Assembly: GCA_903875215.1 (NCBI GenBank)
Contig: CAIQVH010000016.1
Coordinates: forward strand, 496,001-560,000
DNA from: an uncultured Anaerolineae bacterium
GTDB lineage: Bacteria; Chloroflexota; Anaerolineae; Anaerolineales; Villigracilaceae
Reading direction: 5' to 3'
Length of the DNA stretch: 64,000 bases
Under the pieces are notes generated by a model. The model was not told the DNA's origin and ran no database searches. It saw nothing but the letters and a program-made list of their open reading frames with translations. Of this stretch, positions 40,992 to 50,193 are shown one piece after another. Made by a program: the position numbers and the translations under genes. The number at the start of each line of letters is the position of its first letter. Within the stretch, counting starts at the first letter, position 1.

Positions 40992-41026
40992 AAAGGCTGA
41001 GAGGAAGTTTCCTGTCAGCCTTTTAT
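40992..41026 (+). terminator. Terminator-like hairpin between nuoA and nuoH
   Basis: A perfect 9-bp stem AAAGGCTGA with an extra inner AGGA/TCCT pair is followed by TTTTATTTGT. It lies inside the nuo run and could reduce expression of downstream genes relative to nuoA. Confidence 0.6.
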
Positions 41027-41046
41027 TTGTTATAGAGGAGTGCTCT

Positions 41047-42240
41047 ATGGAATTTTGGGTAGATCCGATCAAGGTAATTTTTGAATGGTTGATGCTGACG
41101 TTGACCGGCTGGGGCCTTTCTGGCGAGCTGGCTGTTGTCATTGTTGACCTGTTGGGCATCATTGCGCTGATCATGGGCGCGATGCTGCTGGATATCATGC
41201 TGGTGTGGGTGGAACGCAAGGTGGTTGCCCGCTTTCAGGGACGTCTCGGTCCGAACCGGGTTGGCCCGTGGGGGCTGTTTCAGCCGTTCCCCGATATCAT
41301 CAAGCTGATTATTAAGGAAGATACTACGCCGGTGGGCGCCGACAAGCTGGTTTTCAACCTGGCGCCGATCCTTTCTCTGGCGTCGGTTATTTTCCTGTGG
41401 GCGGTGTTGCCACTGGCCTCCACAATCGTCGGCGTGGATTTGAACGTTGGCCTGCTGTATTTGGTGGCGGCCGGCGCGATCGGGACGCTGTCCATCATCA
41501 TGGCGGGGTGGTCGTCGAACAACAAATATGCTTTGTTGGGCGCGTATCGCATGGTGGCAAATATGGTTTCATATGAAATCCCTATGGTGGTGGCGCTGCT
41601 CATTCCGACGGTACTTTCGGGGACGATGAGCCTGAAGGGTATCACCCTGGCGCAGAGCAACGTCTGGTTTGTGGTGCTTTCACCGCTGGGCGCGCTGTTG
41701 TTCCTGATTGCCGCGATTGCAGAATTAGGGCGCTCGCCGTTTGATTTGAATGAAGGTGAAAGTGAGATCGTTTCCGGTTTTCATATCGAATATTCGGGGA
41801 TGAAGTTCGGTCTGTTTTATGCGGGCGAGCTGTTGCACGCCTTCACCTTCGGCGCTTTTATCGGCGTGATGTTCTTTGGCGGCTGGCAATGGCCGCTGCC
41901 GTGGGGCGAGAAATATGCCCTGGTGGGGATTTTCAATGTGCTGGCGAAGGGCATGTTCTTCTATTGGGTGATTATGTGGATTAAGTACACTGTACCGCGC
42001 ATCCGCATTGATCACATGCTGGCCTTCAACTGGAAATTCCTCACGCCATTGGCGTTTGTCTTACTGATGGTGACGGCAATTGTCCATGCCTTGTTCATGA
42101 ACATGGCACCCTGGCTGTATACGCTGGCCATGTTCCTGGCGAATGTGCTGGTAGGCTGGGTCACTCTTGAAATCCTGCGCAGCAATGCTCGCAAGCAGCG
42201 CGTGGCCGTGGAAGCGCCTCAACCTGTGGCGCAACATTAA
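41047..42240 (+). CDS. nuoH: NADH-quinone oxidoreductase subunit H
   Basis: The 397-residue subunit has eight or more helices and forms part of the quinone chamber. Diagnostic segments are WVERKVVARFQGRLGPNRVGPWG, in the usual position near residue 58, KEDTTPVGAD, and DLNEGESEIVSGFH with acidic residues of the E-channel. GAGG Shine-Dalgarno upstream. It links the membrane arm encoded here to the peripheral arm encoded elsewhere. Confidence 0.96.
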   Translation: MEFWVDPIKVIFEWLMLTLTGWGLSGELAVVIVDLLGIIALIMGAMLLDIMLVWVERKVVARFQGRLGPNRVGPWGLFQPFPDIIKLIIKEDTTPVGADKLVFNLAPILSLASVIFLWAVLPLASTIVGVDLNVGLLYLVAAGAIGTLSIIMAGWSSNNKYALLGAYRMVANMVSYEIPMVVALLIPTVLSGTMSLKGITLAQSNVWFVVLSPLGALLFLIAAIAELGRSPFDLNEGESEIVSGFHIEYSGMKFGLFYAGELLHAFTFGAFIGVMFFGGWQWPLPWGEKYALVGIFNVLAKGMFFYWVIMWIKYTVPRIRIDHMLAFNWKFLTPLAFVLLMVTAIVHALFMNMAPWLYTLAMFLANVLVGWVTLEILRSNARKQRVAVEAPQPVAQH

Positions 42241-42258
42241 TCGGACAGGGAGCAACGT

Positions 42259-42765
42259 ATGGATGCTTCACAAGTCATTTTTATCCTGAGCGCAGCGCTC
42301 ATCCTGGTTTCAGCCTTGCTGGTGGTGACGGTGCGCAACCTGATCCACGCGGCACTGTGGCTGATTGCCACCCTTTTTGGCGTGGCAATTCTTTATGTCC
42401 TGCTCGAGGCCGGGTTTTTGGCGGTGGTGCAGGTGGTCGTCTACATCGGCGCAATTGCGATTATGTTCATCTTCGCCGTGATGTTGACCCGCCGTGATCT
42501 GTTGGATAAAGTCCCTCAGACGAATGAAAACTGGCCGGTGGCGCTGGGCGTCAGCGCGCTGGCATTGGTGGGGATCGCCTTTATTGTGCGCGGTTTTGTA
42601 TTCTCGCTGGATCGAATCGCCGCGCCCCTGCCGGAGAACTCGCTCCAGATGCTGGGTGACGCGCTGATATCTCCAGCCGCTTATGTGCTGCCGTTTGAAG
42701 TGGCTTCGGTCTTGCTGCTGGCGGCCATGATCGGCGCGGTCTACGTCGCGATGAACAAGAAATAG
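42259..42765 (+). CDS. nuoJ: NADH-quinone oxidoreductase subunit J
   Basis: The 168-residue subunit has five helices and the conserved third-helix segment VVQVVVYIGAIAIMFIFAVML that includes the pi-bulge region. It is the usual neighbour of nuoK, which follows after 11 bp. The GCC between nuoH and nuoJ lacks nuoI, the ferredoxin-like subunit that normally sits here. Confidence 0.95.
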   Translation: MDASQVIFILSAALILVSALLVVTVRNLIHAALWLIATLFGVAILYVLLEAGFLAVVQVVVYIGAIAIMFIFAVMLTRRDLLDKVPQTNENWPVALGVSALALVGIAFIVRGFVFSLDRIAAPLPENSLQMLGDALISPAAYVLPFEVASVLLLAAMIGAVYVAMNKK

Positions 42766-42776
42766 GAGGCCGCAGA

Positions 42777-43085
42777 ATGATTCCGCTTTCCTGGTATCTT
42801 TATCTTTCAGCCATGCTGTTCGCAATCGGCTTGTATGGCGTTTTGGCGCGCAAGAATGCCATCGCTATCCTGCTGGGCGTCGAATTGATGCTGAACGCTG
42901 TCAATATCAACCTGGTGGCTTTTTGGCGTTATGGCGATCTCGCCCAGATGGCCGGCCAGGTGTTTGCGATCATCGTTTTTGCGGTGGCTGCTTCAGAAGT
43001 GGCCGTGGGTCTCTCCCTGGTCATCTCTGTTTACCGCCGCCGCAACACGGTTGTCGCCAACGAACTCGATTTGATGAAGTGGTAG
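42777..43085 (+). CDS. nuoK: NADH-quinone oxidoreductase subunit K
   Basis: The 102-residue subunit has three helices with the two conserved glutamates (GVELMLNAVNINL and AASEVAVGLSLVI) that take part in proton transfer. GGAGG lies before its start and it is 10 bp from nuoL. Confidence 0.96.
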   Translation: MIPLSWYLYLSAMLFAIGLYGVLARKNAIAILLGVELMLNAVNINLVAFWRYGDLAQMAGQVFAIIVFAVAASEVAVGLSLVISVYRRRNTVVANELDLMKW

Positions 43086-43095
43086 GAGACACTTT

Positions 43096-45276
43096 ATGGC
43101 GACTGAAACCATTATCTGGCTTCTCCCCCTGCCACCCCTGCTGGCATTTTTCCTGATCGTGCTGTTCACCAACAAGTACAAGGCACTCAGCCATAGTGTG
43201 GCGGTGGGCGCGGCAGGACTTTCCTGGCTGGGCAGCATGGTTGTATTTTTCCGGGCGCTTTCCACCCCGGAATTTGGCAAGGAAATATTTGCTTCGTCCA
43301 TTCCCTGGCTTCCGACAGGCGCCACGTTCCTTTCCATTGGCGTGCAGATCGATCCGCTTTCAGCGGTGACGATCTTCTTCGTGGGATGGACGGTTTTGAT
43401 GATTTTCCTGTACAGCGTGGGCTATCACAACTATGGCCAGCCGGCGGGCGATCACGATCATCCTGGCCTGCCGCCGCATGGCGCCACCGTGACCGACGGA
43501 CACGGTCACAAGCACACCGTCCTCTCGATTGAACCGATGTATAGCCGTTTCTTTGCCTTCATCGGCCTGTTTGCCTTTGGCATGTACACCCTGGTTGTCT
43601 CGGACAACCTGCTGACGTTGTTCGTCGGTTGGGAAATCATGGGTCTCTGCTCGTACTTGCTGATTGGCTTCTGGTATGGCAAACCCTCGGCCCGCAATGC
43701 AGCTGTCAAAGCTTTTATGACCACCCGCGTCGGCGATGTCTTTATGCTGCTCGGTTTGGCGATGCTCTATTCGGCCACGGGTACGCTCAACTATCGCGCC
43801 ATCTTCTATAACGAAGAAATCCTGCACGTCCTGGCGACGACGGCCACCCCGATCTTTGGCCTTTCTGCTGCCGGGTTGATCGGCCTGCTGCTCTTTATCG
43901 GCACGGTCGGTAAATCGGCGCAGTGGCCGCTGCACATCTGGCTGCCGGACGCGATGGAAGGCCCGACCCCCGTCAGCGCCATGATCCATGCGGCGACGAT
44001 GGTTTCAGCGGGTGTCTATATGGTCATCCGCATCTTCCCGCTCTTCACCGCCGACTGGACCGGTCACGGCCTGACGACGACGATGAGCATCATCGCCTTC
44101 ATCGGCACCTTCACCGCCATCTTCGCAGCGACCATCGCCGTAGCCCAGAACGACATCAAAAAGGTGCTGGCCTATTCAACCATCTCGCAGCTCGGCTTCA
44201 TGATCGCCGCGCTGGGGATGGGCGCGTATGTCGCGGCGGCTTTCCACCTCGTCACCCACGCCTTCTTCAAGGCACTGCTCTTCCTCGGTTCCGGTTCGGT
44301 CATCCACGGCATGGAGCACGGTGTTATGCACACTGGCGACCATCACGTCGACCCGCAGGATATGTGGAACATGGGCGGCTTGAAAGACAAGATGCCGGTC
44401 ACCTTCTGGACTTTCCTGATCGGCGGATTCGCCCTCTCCGGCTTCCCGCTCGTCACGGCTGGGTTTTGGTCGAAGGATGAAATCCTGGCTGACGCCTTTG
44501 GGCATGGCCATTGGGCTATTCTCGCCACTCTCTCAATCGCCGCGCTGATGACGGCCTTCTACACCATGCGCCAGATCACGCTGACTTTCTTTGGACAGCC
44601 GCGCACCAAGGAAGCGGAACATGCGCACGAAACACCCTGGACGATGACGCTGCCGCTGGTGGTGCTCTCGGTTTTTGCTGTCGGCTTCGGCTGGGTCGGG
44701 ATCCCGGAACACTTCCCGGCGTTGGGTGGTTTGCTTCCGAACTGGTTCCACGAATTTGTTGGCGGTACGTTGCTCGAGCGGCCCGAAACCCTCCAGTTCA
44801 GTTTTATCCCGCTGACGATTTCACTGGTGGTGGCCCTGGGCGGTCTGCTGCTCGGTTGGCTGGTCTACAAAGATGTCAAGGCTGGTGATTCGGATCCGCT
44901 CCAGAAACCGCTTGGCCCGCTTTACCCGGTGCTGAAAAACAAGTGGTATTTCGACGAATTCTATGCCTTCTTCGTCATCAAACCTGCCACATGGATCGCG
45001 GAAGTCTTCACCCCGGCCATGGATCGCGGCGCGATTGACGGAATTTTGCACTCGGTGGCGCGCCTGGCCCTGTTCATTGGGCACGTCTTCCGCAATTACT
45101 TCGACAAACCGATCATCAATGAATTGATCGGCGACAAACTGGGTGCCTACTGGACCTTCCAGCCCGCCGGGCGCGCGCTGAGCAAGGTGCAGACCGGGCG
45201 CATCCAGACCTACCTGATTGGCGCAGTTGCCGTCCTGATTGCCATCGGCGCCGCGCTCTATCTGTTCGCCTTCTAA
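43096..45276 (+). CDS. nuoL: NADH-quinone oxidoreductase subunit L
   Basis: The 726-residue antiporter-like subunit is at the far end of the membrane arm and pumps one proton. Key segments are LFVGWEIMGLCSYLLIGFW (Glu of helix 5), GTVGKSAQWPLHIWLPDAM and the Lys of AQNDIKKVLAYSTISQLG. The long lateral helix and last membrane helix are present at the C terminus. Odd: between helices 3 and 4 a loop of about 30 residues (111-140) holds seven His, including HGHKH, which is absent from most NuoL proteins. Confidence 0.96.
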   Translation: MATETIIWLLPLPPLLAFFLIVLFTNKYKALSHSVAVGAAGLSWLGSMVVFFRALSTPEFGKEIFASSIPWLPTGATFLSIGVQIDPLSAVTIFFVGWTVLMIFLYSVGYHNYGQPAGDHDHPGLPPHGATVTDGHGHKHTVLSIEPMYSRFFAFIGLFAFGMYTLVVSDNLLTLFVGWEIMGLCSYLLIGFWYGKPSARNAAVKAFMTTRVGDVFMLLGLAMLYSATGTLNYRAIFYNEEILHVLATTATPIFGLSAAGLIGLLLFIGTVGKSAQWPLHIWLPDAMEGPTPVSAMIHAATMVSAGVYMVIRIFPLFTADWTGHGLTTTMSIIAFIGTFTAIFAATIAVAQNDIKKVLAYSTISQLGFMIAALGMGAYVAAAFHLVTHAFFKALLFLGSGSVIHGMEHGVMHTGDHHVDPQDMWNMGGLKDKMPVTFWTFLIGGFALSGFPLVTAGFWSKDEILADAFGHGHWAILATLSIAALMTAFYTMRQITLTFFGQPRTKEAEHAHETPWTMTLPLVVLSVFAVGFGWVGIPEHFPALGGLLPNWFHEFVGGTLLERPETLQFSFIPLTISLVVALGGLLLGWLVYKDVKAGDSDPLQKPLGPLYPVLKNKWYFDEFYAFFVIKPATWIAEVFTPAMDRGAIDGILHSVARLALFIGHVFRNYFDKPIINELIGDKLGAYWTFQPAGRALSKVQTGRIQTYLIGAVAVLIAIGAALYLFAF

Positions 45277-45289
45277 AGGGGAGTGGACA

Positions 45290-46849
45290 ATGGACTTCAT
45301 TAGCACTCACCTGCTTACGACAATCTTGTTCTTCCCGGTCGTTGCCGCGCTGATCATCTGGTTCCTGCCCGCCGACCAGTCGAAAGCCATCCGCTGGACA
45401 GCGCTGCTTGCCAGCCTTGTCCCGCTTGGCCTGACCATCTGGCTGTGGACGATGTTTGACGCTGGCAAGGCCGGCTACCAGTTCGAGGAGCAATACACCT
45501 GGTACGCAGCCATCTATTCCACCTTCCATGTTGGTATTGATGGCCTGTCGCTTTCCATGGTACTGCTCACCACCCTTTTGACGCCTATCGCGCTGCTGGC
45601 CTCCTTCGGCATCACCGATAAGGTCAAAGCCTACATGATGCTGTTCCTGTTCCTGGAATCGGGCATGCTGGGCGTTTTCCTGGCGATGGACCTGTTGATT
45701 TTCTTCGTCTTCTGGGAAATCGGCCTCGTCCCGATGTACTTCCTCATCAACCAGTGGGGCAGCCCCAAGGGCGAGCGCGAACTGTGGGGCGGCATGAAAG
45801 TCTCCGCCCGCAACTACGCATCGCTCAAATTCATGGTCTACACCATGGCCGGGTCGCTTGGCCTGCTGCTGGCGATTCAGATGCTGGGGGTACTCTTCCA
45901 GAATTACGACTTACAGTACATCACAGCTCACTGGTCGACCTACACCCAGGACATTGCCGGACTGCCTGCGAGCACCGTTAAAACGGTCGCCTTCTGGGCC
46001 TTTACAGTGGCCTTCGCGCTGAAAGTGCCGGTCTGGCCCTTCCACACCTGGCTTCCCGACGCGCATACCGAAGCCCCCACCGCCGGTTCGATGATCCTGG
46101 CCGGCGTCCTGCTCAAGCTCGGCGCCTACGGCTTCCTGCGGCTGGTATTGCCCTTCTACCCGGCTGAAGCCCAGCAATATGCCGGCTGGCTGGCCTTCCT
46201 GGCGACGATGGCGATTGTCTTTGGGGCCTTTGCCTCCTATGGTCAGACCGACTTCAAACGACTGGTGGCCTACTCCTCCGTTAACCACATGGGCTTCGTC
46301 CTGCTCGGCATTGCCGCCGCTGCCAAAGCGATGGGCACCCCGGATGCAACGATTGCCCTGAATGGCGCAGTGCTGCAAATGTTCAATCACGGTCTCTCGG
46401 CGGCGGGGATGTTCTTCCTGGTCGGCGTCATCTACGAACGGACGCACACCCGCAACCTGGAAGAGTTTGGCGGCCTGTTCCCACTGGTGCCCGTTTACGG
46501 CGGCATCCTGATCTTCACCAGCATGGCCTCGCTCGGTTTACCCGGCCTGAACGGCTTCATCTCCGAGTTCCTGGTTGTGCGGGGTTCCTTCCCCATTCTG
46601 ACCGTCTACACCGCCATCAGCATGCTGGGTCTGCTGTTCACTGGCGCGTACATTCTCAAAGGGATCCGCAAGGTCTTGCACGGCCCGCTGAATGAACACT
46701 GGGCTCATGGCGAGCACAAGTTGACCGAAATCAACACCCGCGAGATCCTGGTCATGGCTCCGCTCATGATCCTGATCCTCATCCTTGGCATCTGGCCGAT
46801 GTGGCTGCTGGACGTGATTAACAAAGCCATGGTCATGCTGTTCTCGTAG
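45290..46849 (+). CDS. nuoM: NADH-quinone oxidoreductase subunit M (copy 1)
   Basis: The 519-residue antiporter-like subunit has 14 helices with FWEIGLVPMYFLI (Glu of helix 5), WPFHTWLPDAHTEAP, the Lys of LLKLGAYG and SSVNHMGFV. It pumps a proton in the membrane arm. The ATG at 45290 with GGGGAG is right; an earlier frame overlaps nuoL. It is followed by a second NuoM gene after 14 bp. Confidence 0.95.
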   Translation: MDFISTHLLTTILFFPVVAALIIWFLPADQSKAIRWTALLASLVPLGLTIWLWTMFDAGKAGYQFEEQYTWYAAIYSTFHVGIDGLSLSMVLLTTLLTPIALLASFGITDKVKAYMMLFLFLESGMLGVFLAMDLLIFFVFWEIGLVPMYFLINQWGSPKGERELWGGMKVSARNYASLKFMVYTMAGSLGLLLAIQMLGVLFQNYDLQYITAHWSTYTQDIAGLPASTVKTVAFWAFTVAFALKVPVWPFHTWLPDAHTEAPTAGSMILAGVLLKLGAYGFLRLVLPFYPAEAQQYAGWLAFLATMAIVFGAFASYGQTDFKRLVAYSSVNHMGFVLLGIAAAAKAMGTPDATIALNGAVLQMFNHGLSAAGMFFLVGVIYERTHTRNLEEFGGLFPLVPVYGGILIFTSMASLGLPGLNGFISEFLVVRGSFPILTVYTAISMLGLLFTGAYILKGIRKVLHGPLNEHWAHGEHKLTEINTREILVMAPLMILILILGIWPMWLLDVINKAMVMLFS

Positions 46850-46863
46850 AGCGAGGTGCAACA

Positions 46864-48351
46864 ATGCAATTTCCGATCCTGAGCTTAATCGTTTTCGCCC
46901 CGCTGGTCGTCGCGGTCATCATGCTGGCCATGAAACCAACCGCCAAGAACGAAATCCGCGTCACGGCGCTGGCGGCGGCTGTTTTTGACCTGGCCCTCTC
47001 CGGCTGGATGTACTACCAGGTCTATATCCACCCTTCGCTGGAATACCAGTTCATCGAAAAATATGACTGGCTCCCGGCCTTGGGCATCTCGCTTCATTTC
47101 GGCGTGGATGGCATGAGCGCCCCGCTCGTTCTGCTGACCGGCATCGTCATGTTCACCGGCGTGCTGATCTCCTGGGGCATCGACGATCGCCCGCGCGAAT
47201 TCTTCGCCTTCCTGTTCCTGCTGGCTGGTGGCGTTTTTGGCGTCTTCGTCTCGCTTGACCTGTTCATGCTGTTCTTCTTTTACGAAATCGCCGTCTTCCC
47301 GATGTACCTTCTCATCGCCATTTGGGGCTGGAAGGTCACCCGCGAATACGCCGCCATGAAGCTGACGCTCTACCTGTTCATCGGCTCGGTCTTCTCGCTG
47401 ATCGGCGCGCTGGCCATGTACTTTGTCAACGGCCAGATGACGGGCGTCTACACCTTCGATATGCTGTTGCTCGAAAAAGCAGGGTTCTCGGCCGCTTTCC
47501 AGGGCTTATGGTTCCTGCCCACTTTCATGGGCTTTGCCATCCTGGGCGGTATCTTCCCCTTCCACAACTGGTCACCCGATGGCCACGTCGCCGCACCGAC
47601 TGCTGTTTCAATGTTCCATGCCGGTGTATTGATGAAGCTCGGCGCCTTCGCCGCTCTCCGGGTTGGGATCATGCTCCTGCCCGAGGGCGCGAAGCAGTGG
47701 GGCTGGCTGATCTTCAGCCTGGCGATGGTCAACGTCGTTTACGGCGCTTTCATCGCTATGATTCAGACCGATATGAAGTATGTCATTGGTTTCTCCTCGG
47801 TCTCGCACATGGGCCTCGTGGCCCTCGGTTTTTCCACTCTGACTCGCGAAGGGATGCTTGGCGCTGGCGTGCAGATGTTCTCGCACGGCATCATGACGGC
47901 CCTCTTCTTCGCCTCTGTCGGCATGGTTTACGACCGCGCCCACACCCGCCAGATCCCCGAATTGGGCGGCATGGTCAAGCCGTTGCCCTGGGTGGCAATT
48001 GCCTTCATCATCGGCAGCCTGGTCTCGATGGGCATGCCCGGTTTCTCCGGCTTTATCGCTGAATTCCCGATCTTTATGGGCGTCTGGCAGATCAAAGGCT
48101 GGGCTGCCATTCTGGCCTCCATCTCGATCGTCATCACTGCGGCCTATGTGTTGCTCGTCGTCCGCCGCGCCTTCTTTGGCGAACTTCCCCAACAGTTTGA
48201 GCACCACATCAGCCCGATCACCGCACTCGACAAGATCGCCATCATTACCCTTTGCACTCTGATGGTAGTCATCGGGGTTGCCCCGTGGGTGATGACCCCC
48301 ATGGTTTCGACGGGCGTGGAGAATATCCTCCGCATCCTGGGAGGTGCATAA
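46864..48351 (+). CDS. nuoM: NADH-quinone oxidoreductase subunit M (copy 2, paralogue)
   Basis: The 495-residue protein is a second NuoM-type subunit, distinct in sequence from copy 1. It keeps the helix-5 Glu (FYEIAVFPMYLLI), the Lys in LMKLGAF and SSVSHMGLV, so it should still move protons. HNWSPDGHVAAP replaces the HTWLPDAHTEAP of copy 1. An extra antiporter subunit could lengthen the membrane arm or serve an alternative form of the complex. Its stop is directly followed by nuoN. Confidence 0.92.
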   Translation: MQFPILSLIVFAPLVVAVIMLAMKPTAKNEIRVTALAAAVFDLALSGWMYYQVYIHPSLEYQFIEKYDWLPALGISLHFGVDGMSAPLVLLTGIVMFTGVLISWGIDDRPREFFAFLFLLAGGVFGVFVSLDLFMLFFFYEIAVFPMYLLIAIWGWKVTREYAAMKLTLYLFIGSVFSLIGALAMYFVNGQMTGVYTFDMLLLEKAGFSAAFQGLWFLPTFMGFAILGGIFPFHNWSPDGHVAAPTAVSMFHAGVLMKLGAFAALRVGIMLLPEGAKQWGWLIFSLAMVNVVYGAFIAMIQTDMKYVIGFSSVSHMGLVALGFSTLTREGMLGAGVQMFSHGIMTALFFASVGMVYDRAHTRQIPELGGMVKPLPWVAIAFIIGSLVSMGMPGFSGFIAEFPIFMGVWQIKGWAAILASISIVITAAYVLLVVRRAFFGELPQQFEHHISPITALDKIAIITLCTLMVVIGVAPWVMTPMVSTGVENILRILGGA

Positions 48352-49791
48352 ATGAGCCTCAATTTCCTGGCAATATTGCCTGAAATTCTCATCCTGATTG
48401 TTGCGATTCTCATCCTGATCCTCGACCCGTTCTGGAAGGATGAAAGCCGCCGCACAAACCTGGGCTGGCTCACTGCCGGCGGCCTCGCCGCAGCCCTGAT
48501 TCTCAGCCTGCTGATTGGCCGCCCATCCGACCCCACATTTGCCTGGGGCGGCATGGTGCGCTTTGACTGGCTGGCCTTTGCCTTCAAAATGGCCTTCCTG
48601 TTCGCCTCGGCCATTACCGCCCTGTTCTTTATGGATGCGGAACGCCTCGGCAATCGGGCTGAAGCCTACCTGCTGCTGCTCGCCGCCACCATTGGCATGA
48701 ACCTGATGGCCGCCGCCAGCGACCTGGTCATGCTCTACCTCGCCATTGAGACCACCTCCATCCCGATGTACGTCCTGGCCGGTTTCATGCTTGACGATAA
48801 CAAATCGACCGAAGCGGGCTTCAAATACATGCTCTTTGGCGCAGCCACCTCGGCGATCTTCCTCTACGGTCTCTCGCTGGTTTACGGCTTCTCGGGTACC
48901 ACGCATCTCGAGACCATGCGCAGCTACTTCACCACGCTCAACCCTATCTCGGTGGGCGTGCTGTTCCTACTGATCGTCGGCCTCGGCTTCAAGGTTTCCC
49001 TCGTCCCGTTTCACTTCTGGGCTCCCGATACCTACGAAGGCGCCCCGACCTCCGTCGCCGGGCTGCTCTCCACGGCATCCAAAGCGGCAGGCATGGCGGT
49101 ACTCATCCGCCTGTTCATCACCGCATTCCCGCAGGTGCATGGCAACTGGCAGCTGATCCTTGCCATCCTGGCCGCCCTCTCGATGACCCTTGGCAACCTC
49201 GTTGCCCTGACACAGAAAAACCTGAAACGACTGCTGGCTTACAGCTCCATTGCCCATGCCGGGTACGCGCTGGTAGGTGTCGTCGCCGCCAATCAACTTG
49301 GCCTGGAAGGCATCGTCTACTACCTCATCGCCTACATCCTGACCAACCTGGCCGCCTTCGGCGTCATCGCGGCCTTCGGGCGCGTCACCGGCACCGATGA
49401 AATTCGGGCTTTCGATGGTATGAGCCGCCGCGCCCCCTCTCTGGCGTTGGTCATGCTGGTCGCCTTCCTCTCCCTGGCCGGCATGCCGCCCTTCGGCGGT
49501 TTTATCGCCAAGGTGCTGGTCTTCGCCGCCGCAATCCAGGCAGGCTGGATCTGGCTGGTGGTGGTCGGCGTGATCAACTCAGTTGTCGGTGTCTACTACT
49601 ACCTGACGGTGATGAAATACGTCTATCTCTACCGGTTGGAAGGCGAAAACGAGGAAGCTCTCCCCATCCCGGTCACACGGCCCCAGCTGATTGCGCTGGT
49701 CGTGCTGACGGTGGGCATCGTCCTGGCAGGCACCGTGTTCGGGCCCTGGTTCAGCCTCTCCACGAAAGCCGCGCTGAGCCTGTTCTTCTAG
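48352..49791 (+). CDS. nuoN: NADH-quinone oxidoreductase subunit N
   Basis: The 479-residue antiporter-like subunit has YLAIETTSIPMYVL (Glu of helix 5), FHFWAPDTYEGAP, the Lys of TASKAAG and the helix-12-region Lys of LTQKNLKRLLAYSSIAHAGY. It is the last gene of the membrane-arm operon and abuts the second nuoM without a gap. A hairpin follows its stop codon. Confidence 0.96.
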   Translation: MSLNFLAILPEILILIVAILILILDPFWKDESRRTNLGWLTAGGLAAALILSLLIGRPSDPTFAWGGMVRFDWLAFAFKMAFLFASAITALFFMDAERLGNRAEAYLLLLAATIGMNLMAAASDLVMLYLAIETTSIPMYVLAGFMLDDNKSTEAGFKYMLFGAATSAIFLYGLSLVYGFSGTTHLETMRSYFTTLNPISVGVLFLLIVGLGFKVSLVPFHFWAPDTYEGAPTSVAGLLSTASKAAGMAVLIRLFITAFPQVHGNWQLILAILAALSMTLGNLVALTQKNLKRLLAYSSIAHAGYALVGVVAANQLGLEGIVYYLIAYILTNLAAFGVIAAFGRVTGTDEIRAFDGMSRRAPSLALVMLVAFLSLAGMPPFGGFIAKVLVFAAAIQAGWIWLVVVGVINSVVGVYYYLTVMKYVYLYRLEGENEEALPIPVTRPQLIALVVLTVGIVLAGTVFGPWFSLSTKAALSLFF

Positions 49792-49800
49792 TGACTCGCA

Positions 49801-49838
49801 CCCTCCCTGAACATCCTCCCAAGGATGTCCAGGGAGGG
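49801..49838 (+). terminator. Hairpin after nuoN
   Basis: Stem CCCTCCCTG (49801-49809 with 49830-49838) plus inner ACATCC/GGATGT. No T run follows, so it may stabilise the mRNA end rather than terminate alone. Confidence 0.5.
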
Positions 49839-49852
49839 ACTGGCACCTTCAC

Positions 49853-49882
49853 TTTACTGACAAAAACCCCTTGTGATATAAT
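49853..49882 (+). promoter_or_regulatory. Promoter of the atp operon
   Basis: TTTACT, an 18-bp spacer and TGATATAAT (extended -10) end 8 nt before the ATG at 49891, so the first gene may be leaderless. Confidence 0.5.
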
Positions 49883-49890
49883 CCACAGCC

Positions 49891-50193
49891 ATGAGTAACC
49901 CCGAAAACACAAACAAAGACCGCCAGCAATATACCTTCAATTTGGCGCTTGCGGCGGTGGCCAGTCAGGTAGGTTGCCTGACTCTGGTGATAATCTTTGG
50001 CGCACTCATCGCCGGGCTGTGGCTGGATCGGGTTTTTGAAACCAAGCCTCTCTTTACCATCTTGTTCATGGTTGGGAGCATGCCGGTCACACTGTACGTC
50101 ATGTACAAAGTAGTCACCACTGCCACCAGCCGAATGAAACCTGTCCTTGCAAAAAAACCTGACGATAATCTTGAAGGAGGAAGCGAATCGTGA
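49891..50193 (+). CDS. AtpZ/AtpI-family ATP synthase accessory protein
   Basis: The 100-residue protein has two membrane helices with the loop GLWLDRVFETKPLFTI, typical of AtpZ/AtpI proteins encoded ahead of the Fo genes, which help to assemble the c-ring or supply Mg2+/Ca2+. It overlaps atpB by 4 bp. Confidence 0.8.
   Translation: MSNPENTNKDRQQYTFNLALAAVASQVGCLTLVIIFGALIAGLWLDRVFETKPLFTILFMVGSMPVTLYVMYKVVTTATSRMKPVLAKKPDDNLEGGSES

Noticed and set aside
47608-48906. 432-codon open frame on the minus strand across nuoM and nuoN
   Set aside because: Antisense shadow with highly biased composition (His, Gln, Glu, Gly); both nuo genes are certain.
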